The notes under the pieces were generated by a model that was not told the origin of the DNA, ran no database searches, and saw only the letters and a list, made by a program, of their open reading frames with translations. A DNA stretch of 64,000 bases from Thalassotalea litorea (GTDB lineage Bacteria; Pseudomonadota; Gammaproteobacteria; Enterobacterales; Alteromonadaceae). A program made the position numbers and the translations under genes. The stretch is taken from positions 62,001-126,000 of the forward strand of contig NZ_VCBC01000007.1 in NCBI RefSeq assembly GCF_005843925.1. Direction: 5' to 3'. Of the stretch, positions 8,490 through 17,574 are shown one piece after another; the first letter of the stretch is position 1, and every line of letters starts with the position of its first letter.

Positions 8490-10781
8490 TTAGTTTGCCG
8501 GGCAGCTGCCTAGCTCATAATAGCCATCGCTCGTTTGCGCCAATGTCGTGGTAATAAAGATATTCCACAAACCAAGGTTGTCATTGGAACCCACCGCATA
8601 CGCGATACCTAAGTTATTGGTGGCTCGACCCGCCGACACATGACTGTAATTGCTCGCCGTATATTCAACACAAGCAAAATCACCATTGGGCGTTGCATCA
8701 CAAACATCACCGGTGCCATCGGCATCAGCATCTGCCTGATCCGCATTCGCAATTAACGGGCAATTATCCAAAGCATCTTCAATACCATCGGAATCCGCAT
8801 CTGCAATAGTGCCATCTGGTGTTGCATCGCATACATTGCCAATGCCGTCATTATCGTTATCCGCCTGATCCGCATTGGCGGTGTTCGGACAGTTGTCAAT
8901 TGAGTCATTGACACCATCGTTATCGGCATCCAGGATATTGCCATCCGGTGTAGAGTCACAGACATTACCGATACCATCATTGTCATTATCCGCTTGATTG
9001 GCATTTGCCGCGTTTGGACAATTATCTAAACTGTCAGCGACACCATCGCCATCACTATCTAACGGCGTCGTGGGCACAGAGCAAGCCTGATTCGGGCCTT
9101 TACAGCTTGGCTCGCCATCTGCAACCCAGTTACATTGGCTGGTACCTGCCGGATATTCACGCATAGTAAAGTCACTGGTGCCGAACGCTAAATAACATGC
9201 TGAATAACCAGAGCCCCAGGTAATATGACCTTCGTTAATGTGATAATTGTAATCACCCGTTTGCCCGGCATCGATGGTAAAACTTGCGCTCTCGGATGAT
9301 GACATTGCGGTAGTATCGGTTGCCGTCACGGTAACCGAATTATTGCCCCCTGGAAGATTACACTGTTCGACCGTAAAGGCGTTATTGCTCACTGTTGCCG
9401 AATTTGAGCCATTAGCAAAAGCCGCAGTTACCGATTGCAGGTTCTGATTGGCATCCACCACGGTACCAGTAACCGTCGCACACTGACCAACAACCGCAAC
9501 GCTAATACCGCTTATGACCGGTGCTTCTGCCGCAGGCTCTGGCCCGACACGAACCGTAAACGAGGCAATATCACCCATTTTACTTTCGTTATCCGTTGCC
9601 TGAGCTTCCACTAAGTACAGGCCATCATTTAACGTCGCTGAGCTCGCCGAATAATAACCATCGGATGGTGCCGCGCTGGTATTGATGGTTTCCATTAACA
9701 CCGGAGCCCCGGAATCCAGGGCATAAACGCGAATCGCCACATTGCCGACACTTCCCTCGGCATCCACGGCATAACCGGATACCAGCAAGCTGCCCGTATT
9801 ATCTATCGCGGCGTGATTGGAAATCACTGGGCCGGCGTTACGATCAACCCTGAGGTTGTTATCTGCGAAAAACTGCCCCAGATAGGTGGCAAAGTTAATG
9901 CTGTTGCCCGCCACATACTGCCCGGAAGCGCCAGCACCGCCCGACCAGGAGTGATCCAAACCATCAAACCAAATCATCGCCACACGATTATTGCTCCAAA
10001 GGGTTTCGGATGCAGTACGCGTTGCATCATCGGCAAGGGTATTGGTGCCCGATAATTGCGTCACTCCATAAACGGCCGCATATCCATTGGCGTTTTGTTG
10101 GTTGTAACAGGTATCTACGGTGGTATCTGCGGTACCATGACCAACCACGGCAATTTGATCGTCCAGGTGGTTTGAATAAGAACCCGCGTAAGATTCACAA
10201 CGAGACTTAAAGGTTGAGCTGGTCACCACTTCACAGGTATTTAATGCACCATTTGAGCTGGTTCCCAACGTAGGTCCAGCACTGGGTGCAACGCCGGCAA
10301 AAATATCCGGGGCGACGCAAGCGGCTTGTTGTGCAAAAGCACCGCCTGAAGAAAGACCGGTTAGATAAACCTGATCCGGGTCGATATCGCGAGTAACATC
10401 GCCACTCATGGCATTCGCCAGGTTAATCAGATTTTTATAATCACCGGAGGTACGATTAATCGCACCTTGCCAATAAGACCAGCAGCTGTAGCCGGCTTTA
10501 TTCATTGCATCCGGTACGGCGATAACCATACCATGCTGCTCTGCGGCATCTTCCAGATTTGCCGTCAAATAGTTGCTAATCGGTTGTACACATCCATGTA
10601 GAACAATCATTAAGGACTTTCCGTCGCCAATCGCAGATGTCGAATCCGGGGTGTAAATATTGACGCTGCTAAAACCGCCAATATTGACGTTTTGCTGCCA
10701 GCTCCCCGCTATCGATTTCGCTGCGAACAACAGGCTGGTGCTTGCCATGAGCAAGGCACCTAACGTTATTGTTTTTTTCAT
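8490..10781 (-). CDS. secreted PHB-depolymerase-type esterase with calcium-binding TSP3 repeats
   Basis: 763 residues, signal peptide (MKKTITLGAL...LLFAAKSIA). The alpha/beta-hydrolase domain (about 30-300) has type 1 order: oxyanion LHGC (61-64), lipase box GLSSG (142-146, nucleophile Ser144), Asp near 219-223, and His277 in GLDHSW. Then come two Ig/fibronectin-like modules (about 310-510), a short Cys-rich segment, and three thrombospondin type-3-like repeats (DSDGDGVADSLDNCP, DNDGIGNVCD) that bind calcium. A C-terminal domain (ACVEYTASNYSHVSAGRA ... TSDGYYELGSC) resembles the tail seen in extracellular poly(3-hydroxybutyrate) depolymerases. It likely degrades an extracellular polyester such as PHB; a feruloyl/acetylxylan esterase is the alternative. 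It is divergent from the second depolymerase. Confidence 0.85.
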   Translation of the reverse strand: MKKTITLGALLMASTSLLFAAKSIAGSWQQNVNIGGFSSVNIYTPDSTSAIGDGKSLMIVLHGCVQPISNYLTANLEDAAEQHGMVIAVPDAMNKAGYSCWSYWQGAINRTSGDYKNLINLANAMSGDVTRDIDPDQVYLTGLSSGGAFAQQAACVAPDIFAGVAPSAGPTLGTSSNGALNTCEVVTSSTFKSRCESYAGSYSNHLDDQIAVVGHGTADTTVDTCYNQQNANGYAAVYGVTQLSGTNTLADDATRTASETLWSNNRVAMIWFDGLDHSWSGGAGASGQYVAGNSINFATYLGQFFADNNLRVDRNAGPVISNHAAIDNTGSLLVSGYAVDAEGSVGNVAIRVYALDSGAPVLMETINTSAAPSDGYYSASSATLNDGLYLVEAQATDNESKMGDIASFTVRVGPEPAAEAPVISGISVAVVGQCATVTGTVVDANQNLQSVTAAFANGSNSATVSNNAFTVEQCNLPGGNNSVTVTATDTTAMSSSESASFTIDAGQTGDYNYHINEGHITWGSGYSACYLAFGTSDFTMREYPAGTSQCNWVADGEPSCKGPNQACSVPTTPLDSDGDGVADSLDNCPNAANANQADNDNDGIGNVCDSTPDGNILDADNDGVNDSIDNCPNTANADQADNDNDGIGNVCDATPDGTIADADSDGIEDALDNCPLIANADQADADADGTGDVCDATPNGDFACVEYTASNYSHVSAGRATNNLGIAYAVGSNDNLGLWNIFITTTLAQTSDGYYELGSCPAN

Positions 10782-11120
10782 TGTGTTTACCTTGTTGTCG
10801 TTCTAAGTGTTTGAATCATTTAGTTTCATGACTTAACAGGGCACAGGGTTTATCGTCATCGGTTGCACCCTTTAAGTGCATTCATTATGAGCACTAAGGT
10901 TGACTATTATCCAGCCAGTGATATTTGAGTTTTTATTCTACGAAGGGTAGGGATACAAAAACATAACGCATTGTTTATAAAGGGATGTAATAAAATTTCC
11001 CGATAAAAAAGGTTCACTCGTATGAACTCAATACAGTACTAAAGTACTAGGCAAACACCATTTAAATTGCACACATTGCCAGTAAACTCAAAACCATAAA
11101 CCTGCTTTTTAATGACCCAG

Positions 11121-11162
11121 ATTTAATGATATTGATTTAATGATATTGAATTAATGATATTG
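11121..11162. repeat. 14-bp tandem repeat, three copies plus a partial
   Basis: ATTTAATGATATTG at 11121 and 11135, AATTAATGATATTG at 11149, and a degenerate partial copy from 11163. The array lies within the 540-bp divergent intergenic region 10782-11320 that separates the two depolymerase genes. Apart from this array, and AT-rich sequence that may hold promoters, I see nothing coding in that region. Confidence 0.85.
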
Positions 11163-11320
11163 ATTTGATGAAGCAGGATTTAAAGAAGCCGGTTGGACGG
11201 TGCTCATTGGATGTCGATACTTTTTTCAGTAGGTTAGTGTTAGCGTGGTTAAATGCATCACAAAGCACGAAATATTGAAACAATTCAAACAACAACTATA
11301 AAACCAGGACGAAAGCTAGG

Positions 11321-12421
11321 ATGAAAGCCATGAACAGAACGATGAAAATTAAATTAATGGCGATTGCCGTTGCCCTGACCACGGCAGCATGCACAGAAAG
11401 TGAAAAACCTTTAAAGGACAACCCAACCGAATCATCACCAGCTGCAAACCTGAATGATAATGTGGATGGGAAGAACATGCCGAGCCGGAATTTGAATCTG
11501 AATTTGCAGCAAACCACAGTTTCCGGGTTATCTTCCGGCGCCTATATGGCGCATCAATTACACATCGCCTACTCCGATAAAATTAAGGGTGCAGCATTAC
11601 TTGCCGGTGGCCCATATGGTTGTGCTAAAGGCGACCTCAATACCGCGTTAAGTGCTTGTATGACCGTTAAAAAACCCATGGATGTTGCGCCGTTAATCGA
11701 ACTTGCGAAACAGGCGGAGGAGCAGGGCAGTATTGCATCGCTTAACAATATCAAAAATCACCCCGTCTGGATTTTCCATGGCAGCGCCGACAACCGTGTT
11801 AACGACAACGTGACACAGGCCAGTGTTGATTTCTATACTCAGCTCGGAGCCGCGCCAGCCGCTGAATTTAATATCAAGGTTGGTCATGGCTTCCCAACTG
11901 AAAATAGTGGCGTACAATGCGACACCACCGCCGAGCCTTTTATCAATCAATGTGACTACGATGCAGCCGGCAAACTATTAACGCATTTATATGGCAAGCT
12001 TAATAACAAAGTTCAGACGATGTCTGAGACCGAATCGAACAGCGGAAAAGTGATTGAAATTCACCAGGCAGATTTCGTCAGTGAAGGTCAGGACAATACG
12101 CTTGCCGACACTGGTTATGCTTTCGTTCCTGACAGCTGTGCGAGCGGTAAAGAATGCCGAGTACACATTGCATTACATGGCTGTAAACAAAATGCCGAAG
12201 CAATCGATCAGGCCTATATCACCGATAGTGGGCTAAACCCTTGGGCCGCCACCAACAATATCGTCGTTTTGTATCCACAAACTAAATCCAGCTATGCGCC
12301 ATTAAACCCTAATGCTTGTTGGGATTGGTGGGGTTATACGGGACCGGAATATCAATCCCGTGATGGTGCGCAGATGCAACAAGTGATCAATATGGTTGAA
12401 GGGCTTACTGAGGCGCTGTAA
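11321..12421 (+). CDS. lipoprotein PHB depolymerase-like esterase, permuted (type 2) catalytic domain
   Basis: 366 residues with a lipoprotein signal (VALTTAAC, Cys24). Lipase box GLSSG occurs early (69-73, nucleophile Ser71), then Asp at 157 or 162, His189 in GHGFPT, and the oxyanion motif ALHGC only at 285-288 near the C-terminus. This order matches the circularly permuted type 2 catalytic domain described for some PHB depolymerases, the reverse of the divergent neighbour. The C-terminal WDWWGY segment is also seen in such enzymes. As an anchored lipoprotein it may finish cleavage of oligomers near the cell. An AGGA ribosome site precedes ATG 11321; the ATG at 11330 is an alternative start. 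Confidence 0.85.
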   Translation: MKAMNRTMKIKLMAIAVALTTAACTESEKPLKDNPTESSPAANLNDNVDGKNMPSRNLNLNLQQTTVSGLSSGAYMAHQLHIAYSDKIKGAALLAGGPYGCAKGDLNTALSACMTVKKPMDVAPLIELAKQAEEQGSIASLNNIKNHPVWIFHGSADNRVNDNVTQASVDFYTQLGAAPAAEFNIKVGHGFPTENSGVQCDTTAEPFINQCDYDAAGKLLTHLYGKLNNKVQTMSETESNSGKVIEIHQADFVSEGQDNTLADTGYAFVPDSCASGKECRVHIALHGCKQNAEAIDQAYITDSGLNPWAATNNIVVLYPQTKSSYAPLNPNACWDWWGYTGPEYQSRDGAQMQQVINMVEGLTEAL

Positions 12422-12514
12422 ACACCTGAGATAAGAGGGGCTGCTCGAATTCATGCAAAGCTACTTGCCTAGTATTTAACACCGCCTCTTGTATAGTATC
12501 TAACACAGCCTCTC

Positions 12515-12574
12515 GCACAGGTACTTACACAGGTACTTGCACAGGTACTTGCACAGGTATCTGCACAGCCGCCT
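12515..12574. repeat. 12-bp tandem repeat, about five copies
   Basis: Units of GCACAGGTACTT at 12515, 12527 (one change), 12539, 12551 (two changes) and 12563 (diverged), flanked by further CACAGCCTC-like fragments. It lies between the depolymerase gene and the TRAP operon, about 120 bp upstream of the dctP-like start. No function is evident. Confidence 0.85.
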
Positions 12575-12694
12575 GCACGGCTAGGCCTGCGCTATCGCGT
12601 CTGTTTTTTGTTCCTTTTTTCGGCCTTAGCGTTGCTTTTTCAAGCAACTAATGTTTAATTGTTAACATTAAACAACAATAACAACGTTCTATTC

Positions 12695-13753
12695 ATGTCT
12701 TTTGTTTCGTACTTTTTTGTTAATAAGTCACGCCCTGTAGTAACAGAAAACAAGGTTAACACGAGCCGAGCGCTGTGGGCATTGTCTGTACTGCTGATTA
12801 GCGCCTATGCAATGGTTTCTGGCAATGCCAGTGCCGAACACCCAGAGGTGAAAAGATTAACCTGGGGCCATGTATACGAAACATCCGAACCCCTGCACAA
12901 GTGGGCGCTCTGGGCAGCTGACCAAATTCATAAGCAAACAGACGGTCGTTATAACATTGATGTTTTCCCAACCTCAATCATGGGCAAAGAAGCCGAGCTC
13001 AACCAAAGTTTAACCTTAGGTACTTTGGATATTATCTATACGGGCACCAGCTTTGCCGGGCAAACGTATCCGCCAATGTCACTCTCAGAACTGCCCTATA
13101 TATTCCGTGATTATCAGCACTGGCAACGCTTTACCGAAAGCCCGTTGTTTAATGAAATGATTGCAGGCTATAAACAGGCCACCCATGGCAATCAGGTTAT
13201 TGGTAATAATTATTATGGGCAGCGCCACTTAACCTCCAATAAACCGATAACCACGCCAGCACAAATGCAAAACCTTAAATTGCGTGTGCCTAATGCCAGC
13301 ATCTACAAAATGTTTCCGTTGGCCGTCGGTGCAAACCCTAGCCCGATCGCCTTTTCCGAAGTTTATTTAGCGTTACAGCAAGGTGTGGTAGATGCGCAGG
13401 AAAATCCGCTACCGACCATTAAAGCGAAAAAATTCTATGAGGTTCAAGCATATATTAGTCTTACGGGGCATTTGCAAGGTTCCATCCTCACGGTCTTGAG
13501 CCACAGATTGTGGTCATCTCTGAGCGAACAGGACAAGCAGATTTTTGCCTCGGTATTGAAACAGGCTGCACAGGGCGTATCTGCAGACACGCGTCATGCG
13601 GAACTGGCGTTAATCGATTGGTTTGAAAAGCAGGGAACCAAGGTGTTAACGGTAGACAGGGCATTGTTTCGCGAGAAAACGCTTCCTCAACATGCAACGA
13701 TTAAACATCAATTAGGTGCTGAATTTTATGACCGATTACAAAAAATCCAATAA
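12695..13753 (+). CDS. dctP: TRAP transporter substrate-binding protein (DctP family)
   Basis: 352 residues from ATG 12695; the frame extends upstream only to a TTG, so the ATG is preferred. A rather long N-terminal region precedes the signal segment ALWALSVLLISAYAMVSGNASA. Family landmarks: WAADQI, TLGTLDI, Arg197 in LKLRVPN (the carboxylate-binding arginine) and GVVDAQENP (230-238). It should capture a carboxylate in the periplasm and hand it to the DctQM permease encoded directly downstream. Given the two PHB-depolymerase-type genes just upstream, 3-hydroxybutyrate or another organic acid is a plausible ligand, but this is inference only. It overlaps the dctQ-like gene. Confidence 0.9.
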   Translation: MSFVSYFFVNKSRPVVTENKVNTSRALWALSVLLISAYAMVSGNASAEHPEVKRLTWGHVYETSEPLHKWALWAADQIHKQTDGRYNIDVFPTSIMGKEAELNQSLTLGTLDIIYTGTSFAGQTYPPMSLSELPYIFRDYQHWQRFTESPLFNEMIAGYKQATHGNQVIGNNYYGQRHLTSNKPITTPAQMQNLKLRVPNASIYKMFPLAVGANPSPIAFSEVYLALQQGVVDAQENPLPTIKAKKFYEVQAYISLTGHLQGSILTVLSHRLWSSLSEQDKQIFASVLKQAAQGVSADTRHAELALIDWFEKQGTKVLTVDRALFREKTLPQHATIKHQLGAEFYDRLQKIQ

Positions 13754-14312
13754 TTCAGCCGCAGAAAATGCGGATAGCTCGACCACGTTAAGCTTCCATC
13801 AAGACGATGAGCCTGTATTTGACTATGCCAACTATCGCTTTGAAGACTGGATTGCATTTGCCCTGTTTTGGCTATTAGCGATCACCGTATTTTCCCAGTT
13901 TATCAGTCGTTTTATTTTTGCCGCGCCTCTGGGTTGGACCGAAGAAGTGGCGCGTTATCAACTCATTTGTCTGGGTTTTATGGGGGCCTGTATCGGCATT
14001 CGCAAGAATAGCCATATTTTTGTTGCCCTGTTTCATCGATGGTTACCGACCAAAGTCTCCTTTCGCCTCTATCAGCTTATTGCAACCCTTAACGTTTTAT
14101 TGATTGCTACGCTCGCCTACTTTGCTGCGCAAATCATACCGCAATTACACATTCACAAAATGGCGTCACTCGATGTACCTATCAGTGTGCTTTATGGGAT
14201 TGTATTGGCAAGCCTGCTCATTATGTTAGGCAGAAGCATACAGCTTCTCCTGAATCTATTGAAACAGCCAAACCAACTCTTAGAGCAATCACCCTCATGC
14301 AACCAGGACTAA
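13728..14312 (+). CDS. dctQ: TRAP transporter small permease (DctQ family)
   Basis: 194 residues from ATG 13728, which has an AGGTG ribosome site 9 nt upstream within the end of dctP; the open frame begins at 13716. Four membrane helices are visible (IAFALFWLLAITVF, YQLICLGFMGACIGI, LIATLNVLLIATLAYF, VLYGIVLASLLIMLG). The pattern GWTEEVARYQLICLGFMGA is typical of DctQ. It overlaps dctP by 26 bp, so it is translationally coupled. An unusually long hydrophilic N-terminus of about 40 residues precedes the first helix. Confidence 0.9.
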   Translation: MTDYKKSNNSAAENADSSTTLSFHQDDEPVFDYANYRFEDWIAFALFWLLAITVFSQFISRFIFAAPLGWTEEVARYQLICLGFMGACIGIRKNSHIFVALFHRWLPTKVSFRLYQLIATLNVLLIATLAYFAAQIIPQLHIHKMASLDVPISVLYGIVLASLLIMLGRSIQLLLNLLKQPNQLLEQSPSCNQD

Positions 14313-14353
14313 CGTTCATTACAACCAATATCCGAAAATAGATAGGAAAACCT

Positions 14354-15634
14354 ATGGTTATCGCAACGCTTTTTATCTCTCTTTTTGTCATGATCGTTCT
14401 CGGTTTTCCCGTTGCATTTGCATTAGCCGGTTCCGCCTTACTGGCCATCATTGTCTACGGGCAAGTACCAGAGCTAGTGGTACTGCATCGTATGGTTGGC
14501 GGCATCGATAGCTTTCCACTGCTTGCCATTCCGTTTTTTGTTCTGGCCGGCGCATTAATGAATTCCGCTGGCATAACCAGCCGCATTTTCGATTTTGCGA
14601 ATGCCATGGTCGGTTGGTTGCGCGGTGGTTTAGGGCATGTCAACGTAAGTGCTTCGATCATGTTTGCCGGAATGTCCGGCGCTGCCGTTGCTGACGCCGG
14701 TGGTTTAGGTGCGATCGAAGTCAAAGCCATGCGCGAAAAAGGCTACGATGCGGGTTTTTCTGTGGGTGTCACTGCCGCATCTTCCACCATAGGGCCGATT
14801 ATCCCTCCGAGTCTACCGATGATTATTTATGGGGTAATGGCCGGTGCATCCATCGGTCAGCTATTTGCTGCAGGCTTTATCCCGGGTTTATTAATGGCCA
14901 TCGCACTGATGGCGATGGTGTGGTACTACGCTAAAAAGCGCAACTACCCCAAAGATGCCGGTTTTAGTATGACTCGCTTAACGACCACATTTCAGGCCGC
15001 GTTTTTATCACTAATGACACCGGTCATCATCATAATCGGCATCCTGTTCGGCATTTTCACCGCAACCGAGGCGGCTATTGCTGCCACTGCCTATGCGTTA
15101 TTTTTAGGTACGGTTGTTTATCGTACCCTAACCTGGAAAAAGCTGGTTCAAGTCAGCATGGAAACCATAGAGACCACCAGCATTATTTTGATGATCATTG
15201 CCGGTGCCGCAATATTTTCCTGGGTATTGACCAGCCAACACGTAACCGCAGACTTCACCGCCTGGATGCTAACCGTCACTGATAGTAAAGTTGCCATCTT
15301 GTTGTTGATGACGCTCATTCTGTTTGTGGTCGGTTGCTTTATGGAAACCATCGCCGCCATCACCATATTAACGCCAGTGTTATTGCCGATCGCCATTAGC
15401 TTAGGCATAGATCCCGTGCACTTTGGCGTGATGATGGTATTGAACCTGATGATTGGCCTGTTAACGCCGCCCGTTGGTATGGTGCTCTATGTGCTCTCGC
15501 GCGTTTCTAATGTGCCTTTTGAAGACTGCGCCAGAGCCACCATTCCATTTTTAATACCATTAGTTATCGTATTGTTGTTGGTCACCTTTATCCCTGAATT
15601 ATCCATGTGGCTGCCAACCTTGCTGTATCGCTAA
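14354..15634 (+). CDS. dctM: TRAP transporter large permease (DctM family)
   Basis: 426 residues, about twelve membrane segments, standard length for DctM. Signature segments include LGFPVAFALAGSALLAI, IPFFVLAGALMNSAGI, MSGAAVADAGGLGAIE, TIGPIIPPSLPMIIYG and LNLMIGLLTPPVGMVLYVLSRV. It forms the sodium-coupled elevator-type transport unit with DctQ. An AGGAAAACCT leader precedes the ATG. It ends the dctPQM-like operon; the next gene lies nearly 200 bp away. Confidence 0.95.
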   Translation: MVIATLFISLFVMIVLGFPVAFALAGSALLAIIVYGQVPELVVLHRMVGGIDSFPLLAIPFFVLAGALMNSAGITSRIFDFANAMVGWLRGGLGHVNVSASIMFAGMSGAAVADAGGLGAIEVKAMREKGYDAGFSVGVTAASSTIGPIIPPSLPMIIYGVMAGASIGQLFAAGFIPGLLMAIALMAMVWYYAKKRNYPKDAGFSMTRLTTTFQAAFLSLMTPVIIIIGILFGIFTATEAAIAATAYALFLGTVVYRTLTWKKLVQVSMETIETTSIILMIIAGAAIFSWVLTSQHVTADFTAWMLTVTDSKVAILLLMTLILFVVGCFMETIAAITILTPVLLPIAISLGIDPVHFGVMMVLNLMIGLLTPPVGMVLYVLSRVSNVPFEDCARATIPFLIPLVIVLLLVTFIPELSMWLPTLLYR

Positions 15635-15729
15635 TCGCGTGCCAATGTTTAGGGTTCCCCAAAAAACTGCATATTATGAATATGGTGGGTGGGCTTTCTG
15701 AAGCGCTTTAATCTGGGTATAGTGTATTT

Positions 15730-15783
15730 GGGGTCAGATCTTGAATCTTGCCATTCCAATATTGCGATTCACGCTCTAACCCC
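15730..15783. repeat. GGGGTCAG palindromic element, upstream copy
   Basis: A 54-bp imperfect inverted repeat starting GGGGTCAGATCTTGAATC and ending GATTCACGCTCTAACCCC. Arms match at most positions. A sister copy in the same orientation lies just behind the halogenase gene at 17375. Such GGGGTCAG...CTGACCCC units are common in gammaproteobacteria as REP-like elements thought to be mobilised by RAYT transposases; no such transposase gene is in this window. Confidence 0.75.
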
Positions 15784-15824
15784 ATGCCATTTTTCATCGC
15801 CACAGACTAAAAACAAGAACAACA

Positions 15825-17354
15825 ATGCAGACAAATTCCACAGCACAGAAAGAAAACGAACCATCAGCCTCACCCTTTAATGTCGTTATTTTAGGTGGGG
15901 GCTCCGCCGGTTGGATGACCGCAGCCGCACTTGCGAATACCCTGCCGAGCAATCATTTCAACATCTGTTTGGTGGAATCTGAGCAAATCGGTACTGTGTC
16001 TGTAGGCGAGGCAACCATACCCGGCATTCACGACTTCAATCGCTTTTTAGAGATTAATGAGCAGGAATTGATTAAGGCCACCAATGCCACATTCAAGTTA
16101 GGTATCGAGTTTGAAGGCTGGACTAAAGGTGGCAAGTACCTGCATCCATTTGGCCCATATGGCCTGAATAAAAATGGTGTTCCGTTTCATCAAATGTGGT
16201 TAAAAGCCAAACTCGCCGGTGAAGATGTCGCCGAGTTAGTGAAATACAATATGGAAGGGATGGCGGCGCAGCAGAACAAATTTAGCCCTAAGCTCAATAT
16301 CCCTAACTTTCCCATCGATCACTTAAACTACGCGTTTCATCTCGACGCAGTTGCCTATGCCAAATATCTACGCCAATACGCCGAACAGCGTGGTGTTGAG
16401 CGCATTGAAGGAAAATTTGAGCAGGCGCGGTTAAACAGCGATGGCTTTATCCAGTCCTTAGTCCTTGATGATGGCCGGGAAATTTCCGGTGACTTTTTTA
16501 TCGATTGTTCGGGTTTTAAAGCGCTGCTTATCGAGAAAACCTTACATGCCCGTTATGAAGACTGGCGACACTGGCTGCCTTGCGATAGCGCCGTTGCTAT
16601 CCAGTCGAAAAGTCAGCGACAAATAAATTCTTATACCAAAGCCATCACCCATGAACATGGCTGGCGCTGGCAAATCCCACTGCAAAATAGAATGGGCAAT
16701 GGCCTGGTTTATTCCAGCCGCTTTATGTCCAAGGAGCAGGCGGTTGAAAAACTGCAGTCATTGGTCAATGAAGAGCTTATTACCGAGCCAAATCACTTGC
16801 ACTGGGTAAACGGCTGTCGTCCTGAGCCGTGGAGAAAGAACTGTCTGGCCATTGGCCTTTCGGCGGGCTTTATCGAACCACTGGAATCTACCGGCCTGCA
16901 ATTGATTCAGTCGGCAATATTCCGTTTACTAAGCTTGTTCCCGGATAAAAACTTTAATCAATCGAACATTGATGCCTACAATCGCTTCGCTAATGACGAA
17001 ATCAAATCAATCCGCGATTTCGTTATCCTGCATTACAAGCTTACCGATAACGATCAGAGCCCGTTCTGGGACTATTGCAGAAACATGGACGTGCCGGATT
17101 CATTGCAAAATAAAATGGCAATGTATCAGCAAAACGGCAACCTGTTCCGGGAGAACAATGAGCTGTTCAGTGAGTTAAACTGGTTATCGGTGTTAAATGG
17201 TCAGGGCATGTTGCCAAAAACCACACACCCGCTCACCACGCAATTTTCCACCAGGGAAATCATCTCTGAGTTACAGCAAATCGAAAATGCCTATTCCCGC
17301 ATTGTCGACAGCTTGCCAAGCCATGATGAGTTTTTGGCGATGCTAGCGCAGTAA
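15825..17354 (+). CDS. tryptophan halogenase family flavoprotein
   Basis: 509 residues. FAD-binding GGGSAGW (24-30) opens the Rossmann fold; the catalytic lysine of flavin-dependent halogenases is present as Lys91 in FKLGI; the family motif WxWxIP is WRWQIP (280-285). SVGEATIPGI and LEPLESTGLQL segments also match. Family members use FADH2 from a separate flavin reductase, oxygen and halide to halogenate indoles or other aromatics, but many marine homologues lie in carbohydrate or TonB loci and have no proven substrate. No reductase or biosynthetic cluster is visible nearby. The gene stands alone and is bracketed by two GGGGTCAG palindromes. Confidence 0.9.
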   Translation: MQTNSTAQKENEPSASPFNVVILGGGSAGWMTAAALANTLPSNHFNICLVESEQIGTVSVGEATIPGIHDFNRFLEINEQELIKATNATFKLGIEFEGWTKGGKYLHPFGPYGLNKNGVPFHQMWLKAKLAGEDVAELVKYNMEGMAAQQNKFSPKLNIPNFPIDHLNYAFHLDAVAYAKYLRQYAEQRGVERIEGKFEQARLNSDGFIQSLVLDDGREISGDFFIDCSGFKALLIEKTLHARYEDWRHWLPCDSAVAIQSKSQRQINSYTKAITHEHGWRWQIPLQNRMGNGLVYSSRFMSKEQAVEKLQSLVNEELITEPNHLHWVNGCRPEPWRKNCLAIGLSAGFIEPLESTGLQLIQSAIFRLLSLFPDKNFNQSNIDAYNRFANDEIKSIRDFVILHYKLTDNDQSPFWDYCRNMDVPDSLQNKMAMYQQNGNLFRENNELFSELNWLSVLNGQGMLPKTTHPLTTQFSTREIISELQQIENAYSRIVDSLPSHDEFLAMLAQ

Positions 17355-17374
17355 CAGCAGTGGCCAGAATAACC

Positions 17375-17428
17375 GGGGTCAGATCTTGAATCGACACTGT
17401 CAATTTATCCGATTCATGCGCTGACCCC
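17375..17428. repeat. GGGGTCAG palindromic element, downstream copy
   Basis: 54 bp, GGGGTCAGATCTTGAATC at the left end and GATTCATGCGCTGACCCC at the right end; the first 18 bases are identical to the copy at 15730. It begins 21 bp after the halogenase stop codon and its hairpin could act as a transcript end. Confidence 0.75.
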
Positions 17429-17574
17429 ATCTTCCAAAGCAGCACATTGCATTCCTAGCACGCCTACGCTCCTAGTACTCGCATTCTCCTAAACGCCAGA
17501 CTCTCAACCGTCATTTCCAGCCACGACTGGAAATCAAAGCCGAGCCCACAGCATGAGGCCTTCAATGTATTCGG

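Noticed and set aside
8753..9004. Met/Ile-rich frame inside the secreted depolymerase gene
   Set aside because: Frame shadow of the Asp/Asn-rich TSP3 repeats of the real gene on the same strand.
12515..12574. CRISPR array
   Set aside because: The units are head to tail without unique spacers, and no cas genes are present anywhere in the window.
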